The position numbers and the translations under genes are program-made. Shown here one piece after another: positions 1 through 11,778 of a stretch of DNA of 64,000 bases. The stretch is taken from assembly GCF_947179165.1 (NCBI RefSeq), contig NC_077238.1, forward strand, positions 36,569,793 to 36,633,792. The letters run 5' to 3'. The DNA comes from Solanum dulcamara (taxonomy: Eukaryota > Streptophyta > Magnoliopsida > Solanales > Solanaceae). The notes under the pieces were generated by a model. The model saw nothing but the letters and a program-made list of their open reading frames with translations, did no database searches and was not told the DNA's origin. Each line of letters opens with the position of its first letter. The stretch's first letter is position 1.

Positions 1-881
1 TGTTTACTATTTTTGGTATTCTATGGTATTTGACTTAGCACTAAGTGGACTTAAGGTGGGGACCCTATCAAAAGACTTAGTAGCAGCCTCAAGTCTCTTA
101 AACTACCAGCGTAGGTTGCCTTTATGGCTTAGCTAGTGGATCCACATATAGCATATGTTATGACCAGCCTAGTAGGGTAGAGTCTACTTTGGCAAGTAGA
201 CTCGCCTTTTTCTTCGTTGTATGAGGAAAGAATGAGATTCCATGCTATATTTCTCATGGTGTTATTATCGGTTATGGTTCCTATCCCACATATGTACGAT
301 CTCTTATGTACTTTCATAATTTCAACTATTCTTTTAAAATTCTTTTTTCGTTACAATTCTCTCATGAGTTTACTTATATCTTATTACCATGTACTTTACT
401 AGATTATTGAATCTTATAATTTATATTGCATGTTATTACCTCATACTTAGTACATTCAAAAGTACTAATACCTATTGTTGCCTACATTGTCTCATAATAT
501 AGGAGTTGAGGTTGAGGATCATACCCATCCACGTGGCTAGTTGAGTTCCTACAAGGATGTTTTGGTGGTTCCTCATCCATCGAGGGCGGTTTATGAGCTG
601 TTCTTCTTTCAAAGACTATTATTTCCTTTGCTTTAAGGATGACAGGGGTATATATCTTATCTCCCACCCATGTTCATGATTAGAGGCATCAATTAGACAC
701 ATATTTGAGTCTATGTTGTCAAGTTACATTCTCCATTTATTATTCATGGTTTAGACTCTCTTATGTTGATTCCGCATTTACTTTACCTTATGTATGCTTT
801 ATGGTATGTCATGATACTTGATTAGAGCCCTTTGGGTTTTGATCACCATATTATGACTAGGCCCTAGGTCGGGTCGTGACA
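1..881 (+). repeat. LTR fragment, plus orientation, cut by the window edge
   Basis: This is the downstream part of a gypsy-type LTR. Its right edge ends in GGGTCGTGACA at 881, after which the sequence switches abruptly to the U3 of E1's 3' LTR. Its body (for example the 'gctagtggatccacata' stretch near 131-147) is the reverse complement of sequence near 12500 in E1's own 5' LTR, so it belongs to the same or a sister family in the opposite orientation. The left end, and so any target duplication, lies outside the window. No coding sequence is supported; the short open frames here are chance. Confidence 0.72.
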
Positions 882-1229
882 CGGAGCCTCTGAAGTTTTC
901 ATGTGACTCATTTTGATGAGTCATTATATCCTGTATGACTTATCCTATTGAGTCATACAGTGGATTCTTAGGGTGACTCCTGCAGGTCATCAGACCTTGC
1001 CATGGGGAATCATTTCTACAAGTCATCTTTTTTCTTTACAAGTTGTCAAGTGACTCGTCAACCCCACTTTTGCCTTAGTAAATTTTACAACCCTTAACTC
1101 ATGTGTATGACTTATTTCTATGACCCGTACAAGTCCCTATGAGTCATAGACCAGCTCGTAGACTTGGGTACAGTAGACTTTTCTTGAGATTTTCTTGTCG
1201 TTTGACTTTTCATCTTATGGGGTCTTACA
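882..1229 (-). repeat. E1 3' LTR, U3 end only
   Basis: This is the remaining start of E1's 3' LTR (read on the minus strand). It ends on the plus strand in GGGGTCTTACA at 1229, the complement of the TGTAAGACCCC start shared by several LTRs here. It matches the 13620-13980 end of the 5' LTR, including runs of gactcat/gagtcat words and the 'gaccagctcgtagacttggg' stretch. The rest of this LTR has been displaced by the plus-orientation LTR on its left. Confidence 0.75.
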
Positions 1230-1246
1230 TTATCTCTCCCTTGGGA
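1230..1246 (-). other. Polypurine tract of E1
   Basis: Read on the minus strand this is a purine-rich TCCCAAGGGAGAGATAA directly before the TGTAAGACC start of the 3' LTR. That is the place and composition of a plus-strand primer (polypurine tract). The 1247-1494 stretch beyond it is 3' non-coding element sequence with nothing else recognised. Confidence 0.7.
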
Positions 1247-1494
1247 CCATTAATCCTTAAATGAGATTCAACTAGCATAGGAAAGATATGGAATGAGGAC
1301 TAGTAACCTAACATCAACATATGGACACCTTAAGATGCATAGAACATGCAAACTTCACACTTAACATAAAATATGGCTTTTGTTTTTTAACAATCAACTT
1401 TCATGAATGTGCATACATACAAATGATATATGGATCTAAAAAGTAGGAGTTTAATCAATTTGTTCATGAACAACTTAGTACCTTAGGATTGAGT

Positions 1495-2725
1495 GGAAGG
1501 AAGGAGATAAAGATAATGCTTAATCATGTCCACTTCCCATGTAGCCCTCTTTACTTGTTGATTTCTTCACAACACCTTGATTGTCGCAACATATTTATTC
1601 CTTTGTTTTATCACTTGCCGGTCTAAGATTTCCACCGGAACCTCCTCATAAGTGTATTTCTCTTCAAAGTTCACAATTTCTAAGAGCATAATAGGGTTTG
1701 GATCACCTACAAACTTTCTCAACATAGACACATGAAATATCGGATGAACCATAGCCAACTCCAATATAAATTCTAACTCATATGCCACTTTACTACCATG
1801 TTTCACTATCTTATAGGGTCCTACATATCAAGGACTCAATTTCCCTTTTTAACAAAATACATTACACCCTTCATAGGTGAAACCTTCATATATACTCAAT
1901 CAATCTCATCAAATTCAATCTCTCTTCTTCTAGTGTCCGAATAGAACTTTTGACGACTTTGAGCCATCTTTAATACTTCTTTTATTAGTCTTACTTTATC
2001 CATTGCATCAACTACCAAATTTGGATGAATCAATTCCATCTCACCCACTTCAAACCATCCCCCACTGAAGATCTACATTTTCTTCCATATAAGGCTTCAG
2101 AAGGAGCCATTAGGATGCTAAAGTGATAACTATTATTTTAAGCAAAATCAATCAATGGTAAATGCACATTCCAACATCCTTTAAAATCAATAATAAATGC
2201 CCTCAACATATCCTCTAGAATTTGAATCATTCTTTCCTCTTAGACATCGATTTGAAGATGAAAAGTAGTACTTAACCCTTGTACCAAGACCTTTTTAAAA
2301 TGACTTCCAAAAATGTGAAGTGAATTGAGTACCTCTATATGATATAATAGACAAAGGAACACCAATAAGTTTGACAAGTTCACGAATGTACAACTTAGCA
2401 TAATCTTCGGCACCATAAGAAGTCTTAATCGGTAGAAAATATGTCTATTTAGTCATTTGGTCCTCAATGATCCAAATAGAATCATGTTGTCTTATAGTAT
2501 GAGGAAAACCCATTACAAAGTCCATATTCACATTCTCCCACTTCCAAGTAGGACTCTTAAAATCTTGGGCTAAACCTTCCGGTCTTTGATGCTCAACTTT
2601 AACTTGTTGACAATTAAGACAATTAGCCATGAACTCCACTATGTCCTTCTTCATGTCATTCCAGAAATACACCTCCCTCAAATCATGATACATCTTGGTG
2701 GGCTTCTGTATGGATTATAGTGATA
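1495..2725 (-). pseudogene. E1 integrase and chromodomain remnant
   Basis: This is the 3' part of a Ty3/gypsy pol gene on the minus strand, broken by stops and frameshifts. Around 2445-2720 the frame shows the zinc-binding end of integrase (TKMYHDLREVYFWNDMKKD, then CLNCQQVKVEH) and the start of the catalytic core (NMDFVMGFP, then HDSIWIIEDQMTKS). Around 1567-1806 it shows the C-terminal part (KVAYELEFILELAMVHPIFH, VSMLRKFVGDP). Around 1495-1640 it shows the chromodomain-like tail (EEVPVEILDRQVIKQRNK). Integrase inserts element cDNA; the chromodomain tail is typical of plant chromoviruses. Between 1807 and 2440 integrase frames alternate with stops. The left-to-right jump from integrase to LTR at ~2725 shows that RT and RNase H are missing. 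Confidence 0.85.
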
Positions 2726-4058
2726 ATAATGTAGTTTAGTTACATATGAATAGGTGATATATTTGTCTTGTGGATGATGTTATGTCTGACAAAATTAGAT
2801 GAAAAGATAGTACAAAATAAGATGTAAAACTCATATGTAGTTTCCTTGGTGTGTTCACAAGTATTCACAAGGTTTTCGACCATCTTTATGTTGTTAGTTA
2901 GGGGCTGTTTTGATATGTTGTTGTTTTTCTTGTTGACCTTGGAAGATTAATAATAGTTAAGATTATATATTGTGTTGTATGTTTGTTGGGTTGTTGAAGG
3001 GTTATTTCGATGAAAACGTTAAGATAATGAATCATTAAATATAACTTGAAGATGTAGTAGTTGTATGTGAATTTGGATTATTGTCAGATATTATGAATGT
3101 GGGTTTCCTAAATCTAGTTATAATGAAGAGATTAACTTATATTAAATGGAATTGGAAGTAAGAAAATTCCATGACTAGTGTTGGTTTTGAAATATACAGA
3201 ATTTGAGTTGCTTAAATTAAATTGAGTTGATTGTTGTTATTGCTATTATTGTTAAGGATTATGTGCTAAAAGTGAAGGGATTCTATATGTTAATGTTAAA
3301 TCTCTGTTTGGGCCATGTTGGGGATGTTCTAATCTAAAAATAGTTCATTAATTTCGATTATTATTGTGGTTGTTATTGTGGCTGATTATATAATGAAAAT
3401 GAAAGAATTTGATATGTTAAGTTGGACTTGTAATTATTCTAAGGGTTGTTTGTAACGTGTGGCTATTTGTGATGAATTGAAGGACTAAGCATAGTTATGA
3501 TTATGCATTGTATTGCGATAGGGTATGGTGGCTGCGATCTATTAGGAGTAATTCGATAGCATTATAGTCGTCATGCTGATAATTAATGGACATCAAAAGG
3601 GTATATGGACTGTTCGGGTTATTCTTGAATCTTATCCTAGCTAGTTTTAACATGAAATTTCAACCTGTGATTGTTTATACTTCTTGGTGATTGTATGGAT
3701 GGTTTGGGCATGAGGGAAGTGAGCGATGTAGGGGATGTGCTGTTCAATTTTCTATAAATAAACTATTAATGATAAAGTACGTTTTATGACTTTCCATTGC
3801 ATAACCATAGTGCTTAATGTCTTAATATATGTTGAGACATTATTGGGAAATATATATGTGTTGTATACGAATAAACGCTAAAGGTATGTAAAGTAACCTT
3901 TCTTTTTTTTGGCATGATCCATATGAAATAAACGGACGCAGAATGTATAAATTCCAAAAAAGCTCCTAATCTTAGAAACACTAGGATGGCTAATGTTCTT
4001 GATTTCCAAAACATATATCATTATATTTTGATAAATGTGTATAATTCCAGCCGTCCTA

Positions 4059-4160
4059 TTTTGGCGTAATTCATATTTTGGCATAATTCATATTTTGGTA
4101 TAATTAATATTTTGGTGTAATTCATATTTTGGTATAATTCATATTTTGGTATAATTCATA
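4059..4160 (+). repeat. 17-bp minisatellite, six copies
   Basis: Six head-to-tail copies of a 17-bp unit, ttttggYRtaattMata, with only a few substitutions (cg, ca, ta or tg in the variable pair). It lies inside the inserted LTR and is not coding. Confidence 0.9.
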
Positions 4161-4299
4161 ATGACATTCGAAGGGTACTTGAGATGACTACTATCTTGAT
4201 TTTAAAATGATGGTTTATTTTGATTATTCTATTGAGTCTCAGATGATGATCTAATTATATATGGTTGTTCATGATATTCTACTCATTCATACTGTTATT

Positions 4300-4560
4300 G
4301 TATTATTCACCGAGTCCCGGGCCGGGTATGTTATCGTGTATGATTCCAATACATTATTCACTGAGTCCTTTACTAGAGGGCCAAGTACGTGATATGATAA
4401 TACAATGTTGCGATGATATGATTATGGCACCAAGTCCCATGATAGGCTGGGTACGGTATACATGTACACGACTTTATTTACCGAGTCTCATAATAGGCCG
4501 GGTACGGCATATGAAAATGATATGTATGACTTTATTTATTCAACACAGGTACATTAATTT
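4300..4560 (+). repeat. LTR subrepeats around 'accgagtccc...ggccgggtacg'
   Basis: At least four imperfect copies of a ~60-bp unit built on 'ccgagtcccNNNNNggccgggtac' occur at roughly 4309, 4360, 4430 and 4480, separated by AT-rich stretches. The complement of the same word pair recurs in the E2 LTRs near 15450-15530, 16010, 22975 and 23520. It is therefore a family-specific internal repeat of this LTR type, not a gene. Confidence 0.65.
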
Positions 4561-5288
4561 CTTAATTATTATACTTGTCTCCTAAATGTCTATTTCAGAT
4601 GTGATCTCCTTTATGGTATTTTATGCTTTATATACTTAGTATATATTTCGTATGTAACCCCTCTCTTTGGGGGCTGCATTTCATGCCCGCAGGTACAGAT
4701 ACTCATTTCGGGGATCCGCCAGCTTAAGATTTATACTTAGTTGTTTTGGAGTATTCCATTGTCCCAAAGCCTAGATTTTTGGTACCAATCCTTTTGATGT
4801 ATATATTTGTTTATCCAGGGGTACGACAGGTCCCTTTCCCATCATATGCTGCTGTTAATACTCTTAGAGGTCTGTAGATATGTGTGGGTTGTATATAGAT
4901 TTTATCCAACTGTACTAGTTTGACTTATGTTTGGGATATTTCCATTCATAATGGCAGCCTTGTCGGCTTGCATATGTATATGTATATTTTGGAATGTGGT
5001 GTGTAGTGAAAGCCTTGTCAGCTCATATATATATATATATATGTAGTTGGGATTTTCCCACATATTATGACAGTCTTGTCGATTTACGTACTATGTTATT
5101 TTTTGATGATTGTGACTCCTCAGGAGATAGATGATTTTGATATATATATATATGTGAAGTTTTGAGATGATGTTATGCCTGTGTAATTCCTATATCATGT
5201 TTAATTGTTGATTGATTATAGATAACAGGTATGTATATGAGTGTCCAGTTCGGGCACTAGTCACGGCCCATGGGGTTGGGTCGTGACA

Positions 5289-6022
5289 CCCATGGTGAGA
5301 TACTTGGCCTTATAAAATACTTATCCAACAAATCCTTCAATTGTTCTTTCAACTCCTTAATTTCCCTTTTGGCAGGAATAACGGGAAAGTCATTAAGAAA
5401 CAAATTGAAAAACTCATTAACTATAGGGATTGACTCTAAAGTAGCAGTTTCGGAAGCAACTTCCCTAACTCGCATAATATGATAAATGCACCCTTTGAAA
5501 ATTATTTTTTGGGCCTTAAGACATGAGATGAATTGACTCTTAACCACTGAATAATTACCCTTCCATTCAAGAATAGGCTCATTAGAAAAGTGAAACTTAA
5601 CCACACTGGTCCTACAATATATGGATACATAAGTTGCATGCAACTAATCCATACCAAGAATGGTGTCAAAATCGGCCATGTTAAGTTCAACAGGATCACA
5701 TGAAATAACTTTGTGCAAGACCGACATGGGATAATTTCTATAAACTTTTTTGCTAATACCAAATCACCAATGGGAGTACAAATGGAAATAGGTTCTAATA
5801 ATACTTCGGGGCACACATCAAATCTCCTAGCAAGGTAAGAAGTAATAAAAGAAAAGTTGGCACCCAGATCAAGGAATGTATATATATCAAAGTTAAAGAA
5901 CCGTATCATACTAGTGACCAAATCAGGAGTCTTATCCACATCTTGCCTAGCATGAAGAGCATAGATATAACACCTTGAAAATTTTTGTGCCAAGACCCAA
6001 ACATTCTTCATATGCGTATAGG
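5289..6022 (-). pseudogene. E1 protease and start of reverse transcriptase, broken
   Basis: This minus-strand pol remnant begins near 6011. The protease domain shows FLDLGANFSF followed by ITSYLARRFDVCPE. The family active site is D-x-G-A, and D, G and A are kept here. A later frame (5257-5643) gives the protease-RT linker and the first RT residues KELKEQLKDLLDKYFIRPS, then ISPW. A frameshift separates the two frames near 5500-5640. The linker is shortened: the protease end (PAKREI) runs straight into KELKEQL, where E3 and E4 have roughly 24 more residues. RT stops at 5289, where the foreign LTR begins. Confidence 0.83.
6018..6022. repeat. Target-site duplication ATAGG, left copy
   Basis: ATAGG here and at 8155-8159 directly flank the 6023-8154 LTR. 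Removing the LTR and one copy makes the gag frame on the right (ending APNLNLWVAY) run in frame into the protease-side frame on the left (THMKNVWVLAQ). Confidence 0.85.
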
Positions 6023-8154
6023 ATCGAACTCGATGACTTGTAGTTGTGTATATGAGTTAGGATCAATTTCTAAGTATTTTAAGTATATTTGATGTATTTT
6101 AGGGTCATAAGGGATCTCTAACACAAAGCCAAATCCAAAGAATTTCCATTGGCTAAGTTTTTATATGAGTTCAGAATAGGGTCAACATCAAATGCCTATA
6201 TATCCTATTCTATAAATAATTAGATATGCCATGAACTATAAAATGATATTTCCTTGAGTCCTCTTTCCAACTCCACCAAGTTTACCTCATTCCGAGTACA
6301 GAGTCCAAAGTTATAATCATCTTACCAAAGACTACCACTACAGCAGTTTTGGGCTTGGCGCGGAGTGCCCAAAACTAGCTATAGTAGTTTTGCCTGTATT
6401 GCGGTGTGCCACTATCACGCCTGCAGAGTTTTGAGCCTATTTTCCAGATTTATTTGATGAGGGGTAACTTGAACAATTCCATAACTATATATATACGAAC
6501 TTGGAGTGTTTTGGGGTCATTTTTGCAGTCTTTCACCTCCAAAGAACCCTAATCTTCATCCTCCTATCTCCCAAATCATCTCTTACAATAAAAAAATCCT
6601 AACCAATTCAAAGGATTCAAGCTTCCCATTGAAGACCTAACATCAAGATTTCTTCAAGTTTCTCTCTAATGTATGTGAGTTTTTATCCATGGATTCTTCC
6701 ACCCATGGAGCCTAACTATTTTCTCAACTTGATATTTCAAATTCTAAATGGTGAATTCTTATGGGATTTTACATGACGATTCCAAATGCATAGATTCTTG
6801 AATATTTGAAGTTTATTTACCTATATTGACTTATGTTGATTCTTATTTACATGAAATGGATGGTTTATCAAGGTTCTAATATGAAGGCTTGAAAGGTAGT
6901 TTTAAAGTGTATATGGTGGGTTGCTTTAAGTTATTTCATATGATGCATTTCGATCACTCTTATGCATTAAATATGTTTGAAAGTTATACGAAATGAACCC
7001 ATATAGTCTTTTTATGTTGAAATGAAGTTGAATTGAGAGTTCTGACTCCAAATGGAAGTTTATGAAATAAATACCTATATTTAAGAGAGTCTTGCGAAAT
7101 GATTAAATGATGATGATGAAGCTTTTAGCCGAAGAAAGGATTCAATGTGAAAGGACAATTCTCATATATTTTAATCAAATAAAATATTTTAATGAGTTAT
7201 TCTACTGATCATGATTTGATCTCTAAAGTTATACGATGCTTATGTTATTATGATATATAAATGTTATTCCATGGAATCTACCTAGCATCGAATATAGCAT
7301 ATAGATGCGGACTCGACCTAAGGGTTCCTTAAGTAAAGTATCATGTTGCATTAACTATGCGCTAACATAGGAGCCCTTGTAGGATATTTAGGCTAGTGGA
7401 TCCACAATTAGCTAATAAAGTTAAAGTTAAAGAATGTTAAAGTTGACGAAGTTCTACCCGACAAGTAGTCTTACCGTGCAAACGTAGGGGGTTATGTTGG
7501 ATTCTATCTAATAGTTGTCATGGTCTTAAATGTTGGTTAAGGTCACTTCCCCACAAAATAAATGTTTTAAGCTTTCTTATGATGATGTTTAATGCATGCA
7601 TTCATTATACTCATTGCTTATTCATGTTCCTCTTATGCTCTTCTTTTCATAGCATACTCATATACTTAGTACATTCAAAGTACTAACGCATACTTTTGCC
7701 TACATGATATCACCATGTAGGGACTGACGTCTCTCTTTGAACTCCTCCACCCGGCTAGCTAGGGTTAATTGAAGGTTACTTGTGGTGAGTTCCCATGTTT
7801 CGAGAACAACCTACTTTATATTCTAAGCTCATGTTTTGTAAAACATTAAAACTTTTATGAAGACATTTCTCAAAAATTATTTTTGAGGGTGAGCTAGGGA
7901 CATGTCTTAGCTCCCGCCAAGTCTATTAGTAGAGGTATGTTGGGACATAAATGGAAAATGTTTTGAAGTTGGTAAGGCCTATTGTTCCACGATATTTCCC
8001 TTAGTACTGGTTCCATTTGTATTTATTTAGTTTCCTCTTTTATTGTATGCCATTACCAATGAAATGCTTAATGAATGCTAAGAGGCTTGGGTGAGGTACC
8101 TCTGAGTGTCTCATTCGTCGCTTCATGTCTAGGCCCTAGGCTCGGGTCATGACA
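6023..8154 (+). mobile_element. Solo LTR inserted in E1 gag, plus orientation
   Basis: This is a 2.13-kb non-coding block ending in GGGTCATGACA at 8154 and flanked by perfect ATAGG duplications. No internal coding region and no second LTR is present, so this is a solo LTR left by LTR-LTR recombination. Its first bases (ATCGAACTCG) do not keep the usual TG, so the 5' end has mutated. It contains the 'ctagtggatccacaa' and 'catagcatactcatatacttagtacattcaaagtac' type words (near 7393 and 7650) shared with other gypsy LTRs in the window. Confidence 0.86.
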
Positions 8155-8159
8155 ATAGG
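8155..8159. repeat. Target-site duplication ATAGG, right copy
   Basis: This is the second copy of the 5-bp duplication that flanks the solo LTR at 6023-8154. Confidence 0.85.
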
Positions 8160-9243
8160 CCACCCATAGGTTGAGATTTGGTGCCTTGTTGTACTTGGCC
8201 TCCTTGAGGATGAGCTTCTCCATATTATTTTGCAACATAAGGGCACTCGGGTTTCTTATGGACCATCTTGCAACATCCATAACAAGCATTTGTTCCCATT
8301 AAGAATTTCCCTCCATCATTCTTTCCATAGTTTGCATATTTAGGAATAGAAGGGCTACTAACATTCATACCTCCTCTTTGAACTTTTGGGTATGGAAACC
8401 TATCCTTAATAAACTTCTTTCCCAAATCTTGGCCTTGTTAAGATAAGCCACTACTACTACCACTAGTCCTAGCTTTGGAGAACACACCTTCATACCAGAC
8501 CTCTTAGAAACCCTCATTCTCACCTCTTTAAGCTTTTCTGATTCAATTTATTCAGCGAAAGTGATGAGCTAATATAATGCAACTTCTTTCACAAGCATGG
8601 TGGTATGACATTCCTTAGAAAATAAGTTGGACACCCATAATATGAATTGACTCATTCGGGTATGTGGATCGGCAACCAATGAAGGAGCATACTTGGATAG
8701 CTTAGTAAACTTGAGGGCATAGTCCCTCATTCCCATATTACCTTATCAAAGATTAATAAACTCCAACACTTTAGCTTCCCTATCTCAAGAGGGAAAAATT
8801 GATCAAGGAAAGCATATTTGAACGCTTCCGATTCAATAGGACCTTGATCTACCATCTCTATCTCCCATTGAGTGTACCAAAATTGAGAAATACCCTTGAC
8901 TTGGTAAGCCGGCAACTCTGCTTTCTCCTCCGAAGTCACCCCCATGATACTCACTATTTTATAGACCTCATCAATGAACTCATGGGAGTCCTCATCTACT
9001 TTAGATCCATGGAACTCGAGAGGGTTCATTTATGCAAAGTCCCTTACTCTACAACATGGAGTAGGAATATTAGTAGGAGCCAAAACCCTTTTGTTTGCCA
9101 CTACTTGGTCTAACATGGTGAAAGTTGTATGAATCTCCGCATTTGTCACTTGTTCCTGCAAAGGGACATTGCCTTGAGGAACCGGAGGATCTTGGACTTC
9201 ATTAACATTGTTCCCCCTTGGCAATGGTGGTCTTTGGAGGCAT
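8160..9243 (-). pseudogene. E1 gag remnant with degenerate zinc knuckle
   Basis: This is the gag polyprotein gene of E1, read on the minus strand from an ATG at 9243 (MPPKTTIAKG). A frameshift at the five-C/G run near 9212-9216 moves the reading to the frame with NNVNEVQDPPVPQGN. The capsid part at 8727-9029 contains NPLEFHGSKVDEDSHEFIDE, then VYKIVSIMGVTSEEKAEL and LDQFFP, which is the standard retrotransposon gag region. At 8225-8425 is CYGCCKMVHKKPECP, a damaged CCHC zinc knuckle (usual spacing CxxCxxxGHxxxxC; the G is gone). Stops between 8430 and 8727 break it further. Gag would form the virus-like particle and bind element RNA. Confidence 0.84.
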
Positions 9244-9442
9244 TTTATGCATAACGCAAAGGGTAATTCTTAAGAAAAGGTAGTATTAGGGTAAACTCTA
9301 TAGCATGATATTAAACATAAAAGAAGTGAGGATTCCTAAAATACCTTATAGCCTCCTATTCATGGATATGGCACGCTGCACAACCATTATTAATACTCTA
9401 CTTGATGCAGTGTATTGGACACCTTAGGATATCTTAAACCTT
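9244..9442 (-). other. E1 untranslated leader
   Basis: This is non-coding sequence between gag and the solo LTR. It contains 'caaccattattaatactctacttgatgcagtgtattgg' split into family words that recur before the E4 5' LTR (53725-53780) and the E3 5' LTR (31155-31220). It is the usual gypsy leader that should abut the primer binding site, now pushed to 11763-11774 by the solo LTR. Confidence 0.6.
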
Positions 9443-11755
9443 TGTCACGACCCAAGCCTAGGGCCTAGACGTAACATGGCAAATGAGGAACCCAAAAATA
9501 CATCAAACAAGCCTCTTAGCATTCTTTTAGCCTTTCATAGGTAATGATGATAAATAAACAAGCAAAAATCATAATAGTAAATCTTCAACTTATATATGTC
9601 CAACAATACCTCTAACTATTAGATTTAACAGGGCTAAGATAAGTCCCTAGCTCACCCTAAATCATAATAGAAGAAATGTCATAGAAACATATATCAACAT
9701 ATCATAAGCTAGAAAGATAAAGGAATATTGTTCCTGGAACATGGGAACTCACCAAAAGTAGTTTTTAATAAAATCTTCACTAGCCACGTGGAGGAGAACG
9801 AGGAGGAGAACTAGTCCCTATATGGTGATATCATGTAGGCAAAAGAGTATGCGTTAGTACTTTGAATGTACTAAGTATGTAAGGATGCATGAACATTGAG
9901 GAAACTTTAAAATATTTATGTAATATGGAATATAATGTAATGCATGCATAATAAATCATATAAATATCCTTTAAAACATTCATTTTATGGGAAAATGACC
10001 ATAACCAACATTAAAGACCATGCGAGCTATTATATGGAATCCAACATAACCCCTATGTTGGCCGGGGAGACTACTTGCCAGGTAGAACTTCGTCAACTTC
10101 ATTTATTTCTTTAACTTTAACTTTAAGGGCTTTCATGGACCGATTAGCCTAAGCCTACAAGGGCTCCTATGTTATCACATAGTTAATGAGACAAGGGGTT
10201 GCTACTAGGATTACCTTACTGAATCCCACCTCAATGCCTCATTCGGTGCTAAGTCAATCCCACGGAATAGTTTAATACTTCAAAATATTCATACCATATA
10301 ACTTGAGAATTCAAACATCATATTCGGTAGAATAGCTCATTAAAATATTTGATAATTCAAATATGCAAGAATTGTCCTTATTGCATAAAGAATCCATCAT
10401 TCATATTATTTCATCATTCTTTTATTTCATAAGACTCCTTTTTGATCATAGATATTGCTTTCATAAATATTCATTTGGAGTCAAAGCTTTCAAGTCAAAC
10501 TTTATTAAAATATAGTAAAGATAGGTGGGTTCAAATCACTTCAACTTGCAAATATGTATGTAAATAAATATACATAAATACTTTGAAATCCATTAACTAA
10601 AAATCATGCTTTAAACAACCCACCATGAATTTCAATAATCTTTAAATAGATAAATAGAGGAATTACTTGCAAACCATCAATTCATATATATGAAATCATA
10701 TTACATCAAAATAGACCAATAATCATTAGTTTAACCATCATTTATATACTATTAAGTAAAAATAAGAATTACCATAAGAAAATATTACTTGAAATCAAGA
10801 GACTTAATTGAAAGAGTTTTTGAACTACATGGTGGAAGAAACCATGAATAAATACTTACATAACTTAGAGTAAAGCTTAAAGAAAATAAACATAATTTAT
10901 CATAGAATCAAAATAATTTAGATATGAGAGTGGAAGGAATACTCTCATTGAAGCCTTATATACCTGGAATTCGAAGCTTTAGTCGAAACCGAAGAACTTA
11001 GTGAATACTCTTGAGTCCTAGCTTTTCTCCCCACCGGAATATTTTGTGTACTACCCGGAGTATATGAATCACCGAAATAGTATTTCTTCAGTACTAAGAA
11101 CTAAAGCTATATTTGAGAATGATTAAAGAAGTGTATAGAGAGAAGAGTTGCTTGAGAAAGCTTGATGAATAAAATAAGGAAATAAGATAGGTATTTATAG
11201 GTGTGGAAGAGGGACCTAACAATAAATAAAATAATTATAAAGAAAAAATCTAAAAATTTAATGGAAAATTATGATGTCATGGGTGATGTTAAATAGAGGA
11301 TAATTGATGTCAAATGTATCTAGATCTTTTCATGGTAGCTGAGATGAGTTCTTTTTAACAGAATACTCTTCTCCGGAGCTGCGTTTGAATATGATAAATT
11401 CTTTATTAGGATTTGATGTATTTATAAGAATTGTAGATATGAAAGTTTAGTTTCATATCGTTTAAGAATCAACCAATTTGGATAATCCTATACTGAGATA
11501 TGATTTTTCTTCTATAAATATTCTATTTTTTCACAGCATCCCATCTTACAAAAAATAATTTATTTGACCTAGTTAACCTACGAAAATTAAAATATGGTCT
11601 TATAAAAGTTGTAGGTAATGATCTTGTGGTTACTCAGAAATTTGAATCACCTAATTTGGACAATTCTATGAAAAGTTATGCCTAAAATATAGAGGTTGTA
11701 TCATTTTTAGGCGAGAATTGAAACATTGTATACAACATTTTTAGGGGATGTTACA
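9443..11755 (-). mobile_element. Solo LTR inserted in E1 leader
   Basis: This is a 2.31-kb LTR with edges TGTCACGACCCAAGCC at 9443 and GGGGATGTTACA at 11755 (on the minus strand TGTAACATCCCC...GGTCGTGACA). It is flanked by ACCTT (9438-9442) and ACATT (11756-11760), a duplication with one mismatch. Taking it out brings the leader end 'cttaaacctt' next to 'gtgctctgatacca', matching the uninterrupted leader/PBS order at 53769-53790. No internal region or partner LTR is present, so it is a solo LTR. Confidence 0.83.
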
Positions 11756-11762
11756 ACATTGT

Positions 11763-11774
11763 GCTCTGATACCA
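11763..11774 (-). other. E1 primer binding site (initiator tRNA-Met)
   Basis: GCTCTGATACCA on the plus strand is TGGTATCAGAGC on the minus strand, a full 12-base match to the primer site complementary to the 3' end of plant initiator tRNA-Met. It lies 4 bp from the edge of the 5' LTR at 11779. Confidence 0.9.
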
Positions 11775-11778
11775 AGTT

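Larger units (their letters stand above)
2726..5288 (+). repeat. Inserted LTR, plus orientation, family related to E2
   Basis: This is a ~2.6-kb non-coding block ending in GGGGTTGGGTCGTGACA at 5288, the complement of the TGTCATGACCCAACCC edge of the E2 LTRs. Other shared pieces in the opposite orientation are 'ggtatgtaaag' near 3882 and 'gcatttcatgcccgcaggtac' near 4675. The start of the LTR (expected TGTTACATCCC) is absent, and the 5 bp after the right edge (CCCAT) are not found at the left junction, so the insertion was followed by a deletion that also took E1's RT and RNase H. The left edge is approximate to ±20 bp. No gene is seen inside. Confidence 0.72.

Noticed and set aside
4059..4160. 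Centromeric or CRISPR-like repeat array
   Set aside because: Units are 17 bp, directly adjacent with no spacers, and only six copies inside an LTR.
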